This document shows positions 17,379-26,764 of a stretch of 64,000 bases of DNA, piece by piece (within the stretch, counting starts at the first letter, position 1; each line of letters starts with the position of its first letter). The position numbers and the translations under genes are program-made. The notes beneath the pieces were generated by a model, which saw nothing but the letters and a program-made list of their open reading frames with translations, was not told where the DNA came from and made no database searches. Origin of the DNA: Nocardia tengchongensis (GTDB taxonomy: Bacteria; Actinomycetota; Actinomycetes; Mycobacteriales; Mycobacteriaceae). Location of the stretch: contig NZ_CP074371.1 in the NCBI RefSeq assembly GCF_018362975.1, positions 7,006,001-7,070,000 of the forward strand, written 5' to 3'.

Positions 17379-20226
17379 ATGGCAGTGATGAAACTCAGCG
17401 AGACCGACGTCCGCGCTCGCCTAGCGATCGAGCTGTCGCAGTTGCGTGCGCTGGTTGGCGATCCGAGCTATCGAAAGATGGCCAAAATCCTTGCCGGGCA
17501 ACGTTCCACGGACGCGGTGGGAGAAACCACGCTACGCAACGCCGCGACCGCTGATCAGCCAGCACCAAAGCTGACGACAGTGGTTCAGTTCGTCACCGCG
17601 TGCCGACGGATCGCCACCCACGACCGACCCGGGATCGATGAACGATACTTCGATCCCGAACTGTGGTACGCGCGGTGGAAAACGCTGGGATCACCCGAAA
17701 CTGCCGTCGAACAAGGTCTGCTGCGGGCATGGAAGTCCGAGACCGACACCGAACCGGGCACGATCGCCGCCGGGTGGGCAGGTCTAGTCACCGCGCTCGA
17801 CGAGGCGGGCGAACTGCCGCGGGTACGCGAGGTAGATCCGTATCAGCTGGGGGCCACAGAATCTCGATACGGTGATCGTGACCACTACAACCCGCTCGAC
17901 CGTCGCTCCGCGACGGATCGATACGTGCCGCGCGGGGTCGACGCGGAACTGGCCGCATCGATCACTGGGCGACGATTGACAGTGGTGATCGGGCCATCGA
18001 AAGCGGGCAAGACCCGCACCCTGTTCGAAGCCCTCGCCCGCACCTGTCCCGACGCGCGGGTACTGGTGCCGGCATGGGAGCGCTTCGACACGCTGCCCGC
18101 CCACCCCACGTACACCACGAGCCAGGATCCGATCGTGATATGGCTCGACGACCTGAGCCGATTCCTCACCGGCGCGACAGGACTGACCCCTGGCCGACTG
18201 ACACATCTGCTCACGCGCTCGGCACCGACCACCGTGGTCGCGACGCTACGCCGCGAACAGCACGACAGATATCACGACGCGACGGAAGACAAGCTCACCG
18301 GTGACATCGGCGAACTCCTGCGACGAGCCAAGATCATCGACTTGGAATCCACCATCGGAAACCCGATCGAACAAGCCGCCGCGGAAGCCGCCTACCCAGA
18401 CGCCGACCTCGACCACTACCGAGAGCTGGGATACGGACTGGGTGAAGTCCTCGCGGGCGCTCCCGCCGTGCTCGCCAGCTATGACCGCGCCGCGAGAAAC
18501 GATCCCACGCTGCAGGCGGTCATCGAGACCGCGGTGGACTGGGCGCGCATCGGCAGGCTCGACGAGATCCCCGAACCCACGCTCACCGACCTGGCCGCCA
18601 TCGCATTGCGCCGAAACCACCCCGAGTGCGACATCGACTCCGCAACACTCACCACCGCGATCCGAAACGCCCGTACCCGAGTCGAAGACCGTGCCCACAT
18701 CGCCGCTCTGAACACTCGATGGCTTGACACCGACACCCGCGGGTATCGCGCCTTCGACTACCTCGTCGCCGCCGATGACGGTCAGCACTACCGCACACCA
18801 CGCCCAATCCCAAAGGCTTTCTGGCACACCGCCACACGCCATGCCGACCATGCCACCCTCCTTACGGTGGGAATCGCCGCCTACCAACGCGGACACCCCG
18901 ACATCAGCTTCGAAGTCATTCGAAAAGCCGCCGACGCCGGCCACCCCGAAGCGACATTCACCATCGGCGTTCTGTACAAGGAGCGAGACGATTTACCCAA
19001 CGCCGAGACATGGTGGCGCAAAGCCGCGGACACCGGCCAACCCGACGCCCTCTTCAACCTCGGGGTCCTCCACGAGCAACGCGGCGACCTCACCACCGCC
19101 GAAAGCTGGTACCGCAAAGCCGCCGACGCTGGCCACCCTGCGGCCATGAACTCCCTAGGAGTTCTGCACAATCAACGCGGGGACCTCGTCAACGCCGAAA
19201 GCTGGTATCGCCGAGCGGCCGACATCGGCCAGCCAGCGGCCATGAACCACCTCGCGGTCCTCTGCGAGGAGCGCGGCGATCCCGACGGCGCCGAAGGTTG
19301 GTGGCTGAGAGCCGCTGACACCGGTTTGCCCGATGCCCTCTACAACCTCGGGGTCCACTACGGCGAGCGTGGCGACCTGATCAACGCCGAAAGCTGGTAC
19401 CGCCAGGCCGCTTTCGTCGGCCACTCTGCGGCCATGTACAACGTGGGGGTCCTGCACAAGCAGCACGACGACCTGACCACCGCCCAATTCTGGTGGCATC
19501 GCGCCGCCGACGCCAGCTTCCCCGAGGCGATGTACAACCTCGGGGTCCTCTACGTGGAATGCGGTGACCACGCCACCGCCGAAGCCTGGTACTGCAAAGC
19601 CGCCGACACCGGCCACTCCCGAGCCATGTTCAACCTCGCGGCACTCCATATGGAGCGAGGAGACACGGCCGGGGCCGAACTGTGGTGGCGCAAAGCCGCC
19701 GACGCGGGCCATGCCAGAGCCATGTTCAACCTCGGAGTGCTTCACAAGCAACGCGGTGACGAGGCCGAGGCCGAGGCCTGGTTCCGCAAAGCCGTCGATA
19801 CCGGTAGCCCCGACGCTCTGAACATCCTTGGAGTGCTTCGCAACCAGCTCGGTGAGGAGGCGGAATCGGAAGTCTTGTACCGCAAAGCCGCCGACACCGG
19901 CCACCATGACGCGATGTTTAATCTCGCACTGTCGCACGAGCTGCGCGACGATCACACACATCGCCGAAACCTGGTATCACCGAGCGGCCGACGCCGGTCA
20001 TCCTGACGCGATGTTCAATCTCGCACTGCTGCACGAGCAGCGCGGCGACCTGAGCAACGCCGAGACCTGGTATCGCCGAGCGGCCGATACGGGCTTCGTG
20101 CTGGCGTTGTTTCCGCTGGCGAACCTCATGCACGGACGCGGCAACGTTGAGGAAGCGTGGCGGTGGTGGGGGCGAGCGAGAGCTGTCGGGGATCCCCGGG
20201 CGCTGGCGTGGTTCCGAATCCCGTGA
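17379..20226 (+). pseudogene. HTH-STAND-like NTPase with Sel1 repeats, one frameshift
   Basis: The protein would be about 948 residues. Residues 1-80 form an HTH-like module (LSQLRALVGDPSYRKMAKIL) typical of the N-terminus of actinobacterial STAND proteins. A P-loop (VVIGPSKAGKT, about residue 205) and a Walker B (IVIWLDDLSRF) follow. From about residue 490 to the end there are at least twelve Sel1-type repeats of 36 residues (pattern AxxWYRKAADxGxxxAMxNLG). A single-base shift near 19,955-19,965 sends the frame to a premature stop at 20,006. The continuation (AETWYHRAADAGHPDAMFNL onward) runs in the next frame to 20,226. Sel1 repeats bind proteins, so the C-terminus probably senses a partner while the NTPase switches oligomeric state. 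It is preceded by a co-directional membrane peptide gene. A conflict or regulatory role is inferred. Confidence 0.75.
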
Positions 20227-20513
20227 ACCACGCCGTGTGTTGTTGGCGTGCCTCAGTCACCGAAATGGAGGTCGAGATCGCCAGTACCGGTGATCCGTGT
20301 CGGCGTGACCTTGCCTGCGGCGGAGGACTTCTCAGACTTCAGGAGCCCACTTCTGAAGTCGCCGTCAGGCTGACAGCCGAGACGATCCTGCAGCCACCGT
20401 CGCGCCCAACGTCACCAGTATTGTTACCCTGCAACGGCATTCATCATGTCTGGCGGTCACCTGTCAGGCAAACTGAAAATCGTGTCGCGATGCGGCATCG
20501 GGGAAGGTAACGC

Positions 20514-21221
20514 ATGCGGCGTTTCTTGGGGGCGATGGTCCTAGTACTAGCGGCAGTATCGGCCGGATGCTCGAGCGCCAGTTCATCGGCACCCGCAGCT
20601 GCGAAAGACCTTGCTGCGGCGAGTGATCCGGTTGTGGATCAGAAGAAGGCCGAATACGCTGTGCAAGTCGTGGGCGAGGTGCTCAAGAGCTTCGAGGCCA
20701 CCAGCGACCCTAAATCAGGGCCGCATGCCAATGCCGAGAACCTAGCATTCACCTCTAAGATCGTCACATGCCTCGGCGTCGCTCCTGCATCCCTCGGGCC
20801 AATCGATGCCTACGCCTCGTCACCGACTTACGCGGATACAGCGGGAGCCGTAGCCAACATAGAGGTGGACTTCGCGCCAACAGCCGCTGGTGCCTCATCG
20901 TTCCTTGCTGCTGCTCACGACGATAAGATGTCCGACTGCCTTGCCAAACAAGCGGAATCGGGCGGCTTGTCGGACGTCACCGTCGCGAAGCTTTCTTTCC
21001 CCAAATCCGGTGACGACACTATCGCCTTCAGAACCACTGCAACCAAGACCGGACGGGGAAGGACCGTCTATCTCTCGATGGATCTCGTAGTCGTTCGAGT
21101 CGGGCACGGGCTCGTATACGCGGTTTTCGCACAGGGCAGTCAGATACCACAGTCTTTCCTTAGCGATTGGGCGCATGATGCGGTGCGACGAGTTTCCGAT
21201 CGAGTTGCTTCCGGCCATTAG
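20514..21221 (+). CDS. secreted lipoprotein, 235 aa
   Basis: It begins with a short lipoprotein signal (MRRFLGAMVLVLAAVSAGC, lipobox VSAGC) followed by a Ser/Ala-rich linker. The body is a mixed alpha/beta domain of about 190 residues. Two Cys (VTCLGVAP and MSDCLAKQ) could form a disulfide. There is a beta-hairpin-rich second half (DTIAFRTTATKTGRGRTVYL). The fold recalls the extracellular sensor domains found in mycobacterial lipoproteins and PknH-type kinases, but I cannot assign a family. It is expected to be on the outer face of the membrane. Confidence 0.75.
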   Translation: MRRFLGAMVLVLAAVSAGCSSASSSAPAAAKDLAAASDPVVDQKKAEYAVQVVGEVLKSFEATSDPKSGPHANAENLAFTSKIVTCLGVAPASLGPIDAYASSPTYADTAGAVANIEVDFAPTAAGASSFLAAAHDDKMSDCLAKQAESGGLSDVTVAKLSFPKSGDDTIAFRTTATKTGRGRTVYLSMDLVVVRVGHGLVYAVFAQGSQIPQSFLSDWAHDAVRRVSDRVASGH

Positions 21222-21659
21222 AGCCCAAGTAACCTGCTAGAACACTGCTGCCTGAGGGCTGCAGGGGCTGTGCTCGCTGGCTTCGCCACGACATCTTTGA
21301 CCCTCGGCTGTCTGACGCTGGTGCGACATGGCAGGGTCGAAGGGCATGCTGGGGGTAGGCATTGCGATAGGAGGGATTGGGTGAGCTCACCACAACCAGG
21401 TCCGCTCGGCAACGCCGAACCTGCCAAATCAACACTGACTCAACCCATTACAGGCATGTACGCGGCGCGCTGCTTGCTGACTGTCAGCGCGAGTGAGATG
21501 CCGCCGCGCTAGCGGTGGTGGTGGAGCGATACTTCAGTTGAACCTCTAATCACGGGGTGAACTATCGCCTCCACGATGTCCACTCCTCACGACCGTCGCG
21601 AACGCGTTCTTGACTTACCTACCCGCGGAAATTCCTGCTGCAAGAGTCAGTTGGGCACT

Positions 21660-21760
21660 AAGCCCGGTATCAACCAGCTCAAGCAAAACCGGCCGTGGCA
21701 ACCAGGTTCGACCAACTCGCCGTCCGCTACCTGGCCACCGTCCACATTGCGGCCATCAAC
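21660..21760 (+). pseudogene. second IS5-family transposase relic
   Basis: A fragment reads PGINQLKQNR, then, in the next frame, VATRFDQLAVRYLATVHIAA followed by IN. This matches the extreme C-terminal signature of IS5-group transposases (CGINxLKxxRAVATRYDKLAVRYxATVHIAAIN). Only about 33 codons remain and they are split by a frameshift. It belongs to a different IS5 subgroup from the relic at 16,332. Confidence 0.75.
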
Positions 21761-22120
21761 CATGGCTACAACCCAGGTGAGAGCGGGCACAGACCGCCCT
21801 CACCCACTTTCGAAACACGGCCTAGGCGCGCAACCGCCCGCGACGGCGCGGGACGCGCCGTCGGGCGAGCAGGGCTCGCCGGGGTTGGTGAGCGGGCCGG
21901 GGCCGGCTGGTGCGCGCCGGTGGTGAGGGGCCCGTACGCATGGGGGGCTGGGTGGTGAGCCTGCGGGAGCTGCGCCGCGGCGGGAGGGCTCGGTGTCGCG
22001 GCAGCTCGAAACAGCGGTAAGGAAAACCTGACCGCCGGCCACGGCTGTAATCTGCTCGGAACGGTATCCGGGTACCGAATTTTTGGTTTGACCTGGTGGT
22101 TCCTGCCACGAACCCAGCTC

Positions 22121-22134
22121 TAATCGTAGGATTA
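22121..22134. promoter_or_regulatory. short palindrome upstream of Phd/YefM-like gene
   Basis: TAATC-GTAG-GATTA forms a 5+5 inverted repeat about 17 bases before the putative start at 22,151. An extra TGTAATC half-site lies at 22,045. Antitoxins of the Phd/YefM type usually repress their own promoters through such sites, so this is a candidate operator. It is short enough to be chance. Confidence 0.35.
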
Positions 22135-22150
22135 CAATTTCAATAGAGTC

Positions 22151-23017
22151 ATGGGTGTGATGGTGGCGGCTCGCCCGCGTCCGGCTTTCCGTGCCTCAAA
22201 ATGTAGGAATTGTAGAGTTTCGAGTGTGGATTCGGATTTGTTGGTCGTGGAGATCGAGACGTTGCGTGATGACTGGTCCGCGACATGGAAGCACGCCGCC
22301 GACGACAAGTTCGTGCAGGTGAACCGGAATGGCACGGTGCCGACTGCGATGATGTTGTCGCCGGGGATGTGGCGTGAGCGCCACAAGGCGAACAAGGATC
22401 TTGCGGTGCCCGAAGCCAATGTGCGCGAGTTGACCTCGACAGATGCGCGGATCAACGTCGCCGAGATCATCAAGGATCTCGACGCGGGGATTCACACGGC
22501 GATCATGTTCCGCGGTGCGCAGCGGGCGGTGTTCGCGCCGTACGAGTGGGTGCGAATCGCATTCCCCGCGTTGGGTTTGACGCCCTTGGATGACCTGGTC
22601 GCGGATCTGGCTGCCTCAGCGCACAACGTGGGCCCGCACGTGATGGTGGTGTACCGGAAGTCGCGGACACAGCGGGCGCTGCTCAAGGAATTCGCCCACG
22701 CGCCGGATCCGGTGTGGGAGGCTGACCGGCGGCTGTCGTCGTTGCGGGGCCCGGTGCCTTCGTGGCGACGCGCCAGCCTGCGGGCGGTGGTGTACGTGGT
22801 CGACGGGCAGGTCGCGCGGGTGCGGGCGCTGGATTCGGCGGCCGCGTGGGAGGACTTGCCGGGGGTGTTCAGTCTGGCGCCGGTGTCGGATCTGTTGTCG
22901 CGCAGCGAGATCGATGAGCGGTTCCCATCGTTGAAGCTGTACCCGGGCGATAATCGGCCCGCGGTGGCGGGCTCATCGCGCGAGTACGTCGACCTGCATC
23001 CCACGAGCGCAGGTTAG
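22151..23017 (+). CDS. Phd/YefM-like (antitoxin-fold) protein, up to 288 aa
   Basis: Residues about 100-150 read INVAEIIKDLDAGIHTAIMF then RGAQRAVFAPYEWVRI. This is the shape of Phd/YefM antitoxins: an N-terminal strand-helix, a beta turn with RG, and a hydrophobic strand before YEW. The preceding 60 residues (KFVQVNRNGTVPTAMMLSPG) look like a second, divergent copy of the same half. The remaining 130 residues are unlike short antitoxins and may be a fused domain. No obvious toxin partner lies next to it. Internal GTG/TTG codons at 22,223-22,235 may be the true start because the first 25 residues are basic and atypical. It could be a solitary regulator; the fold call is moderate. Confidence 0.55.
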   Translation: MGVMVAARPRPAFRASKCRNCRVSSVDSDLLVVEIETLRDDWSATWKHAADDKFVQVNRNGTVPTAMMLSPGMWRERHKANKDLAVPEANVRELTSTDARINVAEIIKDLDAGIHTAIMFRGAQRAVFAPYEWVRIAFPALGLTPLDDLVADLAASAHNVGPHVMVVYRKSRTQRALLKEFAHAPDPVWEADRRLSSLRGPVPSWRRASLRAVVYVVDGQVARVRALDSAAAWEDLPGVFSLAPVSDLLSRSEIDERFPSLKLYPGDNRPAVAGSSREYVDLHPTSAG

Positions 23018-23139
23018 CGGCAGCGGAAAGCGCTTGTGCTGCCGCTAATCCGGTCCGGCGATATGAGTGTGGAGGGTTTGGCGCAGCCGGCCGAGCAATC
23101 CCCGCAACGCCTTTCAGCGCTGTCCTGCCGCCTCAGCTT

Positions 23140-24963
23140 CTACTTGGAGCGCACCACCACGGTGAAGGCGCCGACGTTGGTCCGAGCGAACCGAGGGCCA
23201 TCGAACAGCCGTGCCGCAAACACGATGCTCTCGTAGGTCCTGGTGACACCATTGTCGTCGTGGATATCCTGTGCCACCCGCAGCACCAGGTCCCCGGATT
23301 TGTTGCGGCGCAATACGAATACATCCGGCGCAGCGGGGACGCTGCGATCCAAGGCAGCGGCCAGGGTATCCGCGGTCGCGAGGCCGGACCAGTCACGCAC
23401 CGCCCTCACGCGAGCGTCGTGGTTGGACAGCGGATTCGAATAGCGCGCGCTCTGAGCCAGGTACCCCGAGTAGGGGTACACCGCCAGCAGGGTCGTGTCG
23501 CCGGTGAGCAGCACCGTCTCATTGGCCGGCCGACCCGTCTGCGCGCTGATGACCTGCTCGAGGTCCGGGAACACGGCGATCGCAGATGCCGGGAACCCAT
23601 CGGCGCGGCGGCCGCCGCCGTCGGTATCGCTGTAGGCGGTCGCGATCGGCACCGCGAGCATGTCAGGAATGTGCTGGGCGAAGGCGACCGCGACGAGCAC
23701 CGCGCCCACCGCCAGCAAGCGCCCGAACGCATCCGGGGTCCGCGCCTTCGCCAGAGCGAACCGCGCCATCAGCGCCGCAGCAACGACCGCGGCCGCCGCA
23801 GCGACGACCCGCCACGTCGTCGACCAGTCCTCCGCCGTAATCGTGAGCTCGCCCAGCCCAGAGGGTCCCCGCCTGCTCAGGTACGAGCCCCACACCAACG
23901 CGGCGGCGGCCACCGCGAGCAGCATTACCACGCCCCACCGGAATGCCACCTCTACCCGGCGATTCGAGCCCAACCCGGCCACCACGGCGACAACGGTCAG
24001 CGCGGCGGCCGCGAGCACGAGCGCCGCCCCGTCGACGGCCGCGCACAACACCGCCACCACACCCACAGCTCCCAGCCGCGCCCACGCATGGCGCGGCGTT
24101 GCCGCCACCTGTACGAAACTCGATGCCGTCGAGGCCTTCTCGCCGCGTCCCAGCGCGGTCGCGAACGCGACCACCGCGGGCGCCAGCACCAGCACGCACA
24201 GCGTGAAAGCCGGATCGGTCGCCCCGTAGGCTACGGCGACCGCCGTGGTCCCGGTAGCGACCAGGATCGCCAGATCGGCACGCAGCAGCCGTGACCACCA
24301 CACCAGCGCCAGCACGGCCGCGACCGCCAACGACACAATGGCGTACACAGAGAACGCCTGCCACGCAGGCGTTCCCGTCACCGCCGCCACACGCCCGCCC
24401 AGCCAGTACCAACCCACCGCCTGGTCCGGCGGCAGCCCGACATCGATGGCGTCACGCCAGGCCGGACTTGCTGCGAAGCGCCCCAACAGCGTGACACGTT
24501 GCTCCTGGTCGGGGGACAGGCCTGACAAGTACAGCCGAGACGCCGCGAGGGGCACCCCCAGCGTGGCCGCGGCGAACCCGGAAATCCCGGTCCAGGACAG
24601 CGCTTTCGCCACGCTCGATGTCCACCGGGCGCGCTGCGAGCCGACCTGGAGTCCCAGCGACCTCCGGGTCAGCGCGAACGCCACCACGATCACCGCGAGC
24701 GCGCTGACCTGACCGACGGTGATCAGCGTCCGCAGCACATGCGAGGTGGTGTAGGCAGGCCAGTGCACCCGCCCCATCGCGAGCAACCCGACCAATGCCA
24801 CTGCGGCGGCAACACCAGCAGCGCAACCGCTCTCAGCCACCCCGGCCGCCCACCTGGAGCGGCCGGCACCGACCTCGCGGGGATTTGCGGATGGGGGGCT
24901 GTCCGGGCCTGTGTCGGCAGCCACGTCCATGACGTGGGCGGCTCCACGGTGGCCAGTGATCAT
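23140..24963 (-). CDS. AftA-like galactan arabinofuranosyltransferase paralogue, 607 aa
   Basis: This is a polytopic GT-C glycosyltransferase homologous to mycobacterial AftA, which adds the first arabinofuranose from decaprenyl-phosphoryl-arabinose onto galactan. About a dozen hydrophobic segments follow a short cytoplasmic N-terminus. Family landmarks include RVHWPAYTTSHVLRTL, ASRLYLSGLSPDQEQR (carrying the loop Asp expected near the active site), GWYWLGGRVAAVTGTPAW, HIPDMLAVPIATAYSDTDGG and a C-terminal soluble domain with DWSGLATADTLAAALD. The length is near the family's ~640. As I recall the mycobacterial sequence, the motif before GW(F/Y)W reads Phe-Tyr-Pro-Pro; here it is Asp-Gln-Ala-Val, so this copy is divergent. 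It sits alone in the island, not beside emb/glf genes, so it is probably an additional copy with modified specificity. Confidence 0.75.
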   Translation of the reverse strand: MITGHRGAAHVMDVAADTGPDSPPSANPREVGAGRSRWAAGVAESGCAAGVAAAVALVGLLAMGRVHWPAYTTSHVLRTLITVGQVSALAVIVVAFALTRRSLGLQVGSQRARWTSSVAKALSWTGISGFAAATLGVPLAASRLYLSGLSPDQEQRVTLLGRFAASPAWRDAIDVGLPPDQAVGWYWLGGRVAAVTGTPAWQAFSVYAIVSLAVAAVLALVWWSRLLRADLAILVATGTTAVAVAYGATDPAFTLCVLVLAPAVVAFATALGRGEKASTASSFVQVAATPRHAWARLGAVGVVAVLCAAVDGAALVLAAAALTVVAVVAGLGSNRRVEVAFRWGVVMLLAVAAAALVWGSYLSRRGPSGLGELTITAEDWSTTWRVVAAAAAVVAAALMARFALAKARTPDAFGRLLAVGAVLVAVAFAQHIPDMLAVPIATAYSDTDGGGRRADGFPASAIAVFPDLEQVISAQTGRPANETVLLTGDTTLLAVYPYSGYLAQSARYSNPLSNHDARVRAVRDWSGLATADTLAAALDRSVPAAPDVFVLRRNKSGDLVLRVAQDIHDDNGVTRTYESIVFAARLFDGPRFARTNVGAFTVVVRSK

Positions 24964-25068
24964 CAGTGACGTCCTTCAGCTTGGAGATGTCCGGGGAGCG
25001 GACGAGCAAGTTCGGTGAGCTCAGCGTGCCAGAACGGTTCGGTGTCCATTGGTGACGGCGTGGACACG

Positions 25069-25524
25069 TCACGGCCGAACGGTTGGAGTGCCCTTGAGCG
25101 CTTCTGCGGCCTGGAGATCGCCGAGCAGGTGATGCTGCGTCCCCGGCAGTCCGGTCGGCTTGGCGTAGCCGAGTGGCAAGTCCAGCCGAAGCGGGCTGCC
25201 GAGAATGAAAAAATCGCAAGGGCCTGGCCACAATTCGAGCATCTCGGGGGTCGACATCAGCTGCCGGATGGCGGCAAGGCGCTGATTGATCAGCGGACTG
25301 GTGGGGTGGTGGGCAGTAGCGGCTGCGCTGCCGAGAAAGAACCGGGCCAGAATCGGCCTGACCTCGGGAATCCGGTGGTCCACATCGGTGCCCAAGGCGG
25401 CCGCGATATGCCGCACCGGCCGACCGAGTGCGTGATCGCGGATATAGATCCCGTGGCCGTGCCACAACGGAGCGCCCACTCGCGCGTTGGAGGCCATATC
25501 CTCGCAGCGATCGCTGACGGTCAA
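25069..25524 (-). CDS. hypothetical protein, 151 aa
   Basis: It begins MTVSDRCEDMASNARVGAPL and continues with balanced, protein-like composition (IPEVRPILARFFLGSAAATA, then PGPCDFFILGSPLRLDL). No membrane helix, signal peptide or nucleotide motif is seen. It starts immediately beside, and diverges from, the truncated HTH gene on the plus strand. It is followed by the AftA-like gene in the same direction after about 105 bases. The function is unknown. Confidence 0.5.
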   Translation of the reverse strand: MTVSDRCEDMASNARVGAPLWHGHGIYIRDHALGRPVRHIAAALGTDVDHRIPEVRPILARFFLGSAAATAHHPTSPLINQRLAAIRQLMSTPEMLELWPGPCDFFILGSPLRLDLPLGYAKPTGLPGTQHHLLGDLQAAEALKGTPTVRP

Positions 25525-25526
25525 TC

Positions 25527-25888
25527 GGCACGGCGGGAGTTCGCGCGATGCTTCGCCGATCTACACCGTGTAGCGGGGGAATCCGTCACTGCGAACGGTC
25601 CCGGTGGCGGCCCAACGGTATTCGGCCACGCACCAGCCAGAGCTGCGCAGCGCGCGGATCTCTGCCCAGCGCATCAGCGACTGGAAGTCCGGTCGCAACG
25701 TGCCGGCGCGGATGCAGACGCTGACACCGGTTCTTCAAGTGCTGTTCCGGCGCGCCCGTCGGCGGGATCCCGAGAACAAGGAATTGCTGAGCCTGCGCAT
25801 GTGGGTGGAGTTGCGGCGTACAAGCCCGTGCCCGGTGTGCGGTCATCCACCCGACCTTCGGCTACCGACTTCGGCCGCGGCGGTCTAG
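25527..25888 (+). pseudogene. truncated N-terminus of an HTH-STAND NTPase
   Basis: One frame gives RREFARCFADLHRVAGESVT. The next frame, from about 25,600, gives VAAQRYSATHQPELRSARIS, then AQRISDWKSGRNVPAR and a helical VLQVLFRRARRR. This HTH (SxQRISDWxxGRNVPARF) is the N-terminal module of a widespread actinobacterial family of large STAND NTPases with WD40 or TPR tails. Here it ends in a stop after about 95 residues, before any P-loop, and is broken by a frameshift. It is interpreted as a relic of a fourth large NTPase in the island. Confidence 0.55.
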
Positions 25889-25937
25889 TTCACGCCGGTG
25901 TCCGCGCAATGGTGTTGAGGGCCCTAGACTTTCGGGT

Positions 25938-26684
25938 GTGATCTCCTCTAAGCACGCGCTGGGATTCGGTTCGTTCGTGGCGAGGTATCGGTACCCCGGA
26001 CGGGGGATCGCGCTCGGCCGCGATGCCCTGGGTGTCGGGTTCGCCGCCTACTGGCTGACCGGGCGTAGCCCGGAATCACAGAGGCGGCAGCTTATCGTCG
26101 ATGCGGATGCGCTGGAGATCAGCGACATCGCGCGCAGCCAGTCCGATCCGCTGCGGCACTACACCGCGATCATTCGCGGCGCCGATCGGATCGTGGTCGG
26201 CAACGGCTCGCAGGTGGGGAAGGTCGTGGCCGACCTCGAGGCCGGGGTCGGCCCGTTCGAGGCCTTGAGCAAGCTGGAGTACGAGCCGGACCCGCCGATC
26301 CGGACGCCGCGGATCACCGCGACCGCGCTCGTGGCCGGCGACGAGGTGAGCCAGGTGATCCTCTCCGGTGCGGTCGCCCATCCCCGCTGGCCGGAAACCA
26401 GCTGGCACAACATGTTCCACACCCCGACCCTCGAAGCGGGGCAATGCCATGCGATGACGACCTACAGCGGTGACACCGCGACGGTGTCGACCAGCGGCCA
26501 GCCCACCGCTGTCGAGGTCGATGCGGGGTGGCCGGGCCTGCTCGAGCAGATCTGGGACAACCTCGATCCGGCTCTGCGGATCGCTGCGGCGGTGGTGCCG
26601 CTGGTGGGGGACCTGCGCCACGGCCGGTTCGTCGGGGCGCACCAGCCGCTGATTCACGCGGGCACGGGCCGCGCCACCACGTGA
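25938..26684 (+). CDS. PurO-like IMP cyclohydrolase family protein, 248 aa
   Basis: The N-terminal region FVARYRYPGRGIALGRDALG with AYWLTGRSPESQRR, followed by DPLRHYTA, IVVGNGSQV and EYEPDPPIRTPRI, are the conserved blocks of the IMP cyclohydrolase-like family (PF07826). In archaea PurO closes the purine ring from FAICAR to IMP. Bacterial members with the same blocks are common in Actinobacteria beside an ordinary purH, and their reaction is not established. The length (248) is close to the family's. The start is GTG/ATG at 25,938 with a short leader. It stands alone among relics, so its cargo role in the island is unclear. The family call is good; the substrate is inferred. Confidence 0.7.
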   Translation: MISSKHALGFGSFVARYRYPGRGIALGRDALGVGFAAYWLTGRSPESQRRQLIVDADALEISDIARSQSDPLRHYTAIIRGADRIVVGNGSQVGKVVADLEAGVGPFEALSKLEYEPDPPIRTPRITATALVAGDEVSQVILSGAVAHPRWPETSWHNMFHTPTLEAGQCHAMTTYSGDTATVSTSGQPTAVEVDAGWPGLLEQIWDNLDPALRIAAAVVPLVGDLRHGRFVGAHQPLIHAGTGRATT

Positions 26685-26764
26685 GTTCCGAACCCGATCC
26701 GGCTGGTCAGCGACGCCGGTAGCCGTTGCTGGGCGATGCGGGCGGTGTCGACCCCGGTCCACGG

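Larger units (their letters stand above)
21222..22150. other. gene-poor segment with IS relic
   Basis: No intact gene is supported over about 930 bases. It contains the IS5-type relic at 21,660-21,760 and, at the right end, AT-richer DNA with a short palindrome just upstream of the Phd/YefM-like gene. The middle (21,800-22,030) is extremely GC-rich, with open but unconvincing frames. Confidence 0.4.

Noticed and set aside
21800..22030. A gene in the GC-rich block
   Set aside because: Open frames are Gly/Pro/Arg-biased without motifs or start signals, which is expected by chance at this GC content.
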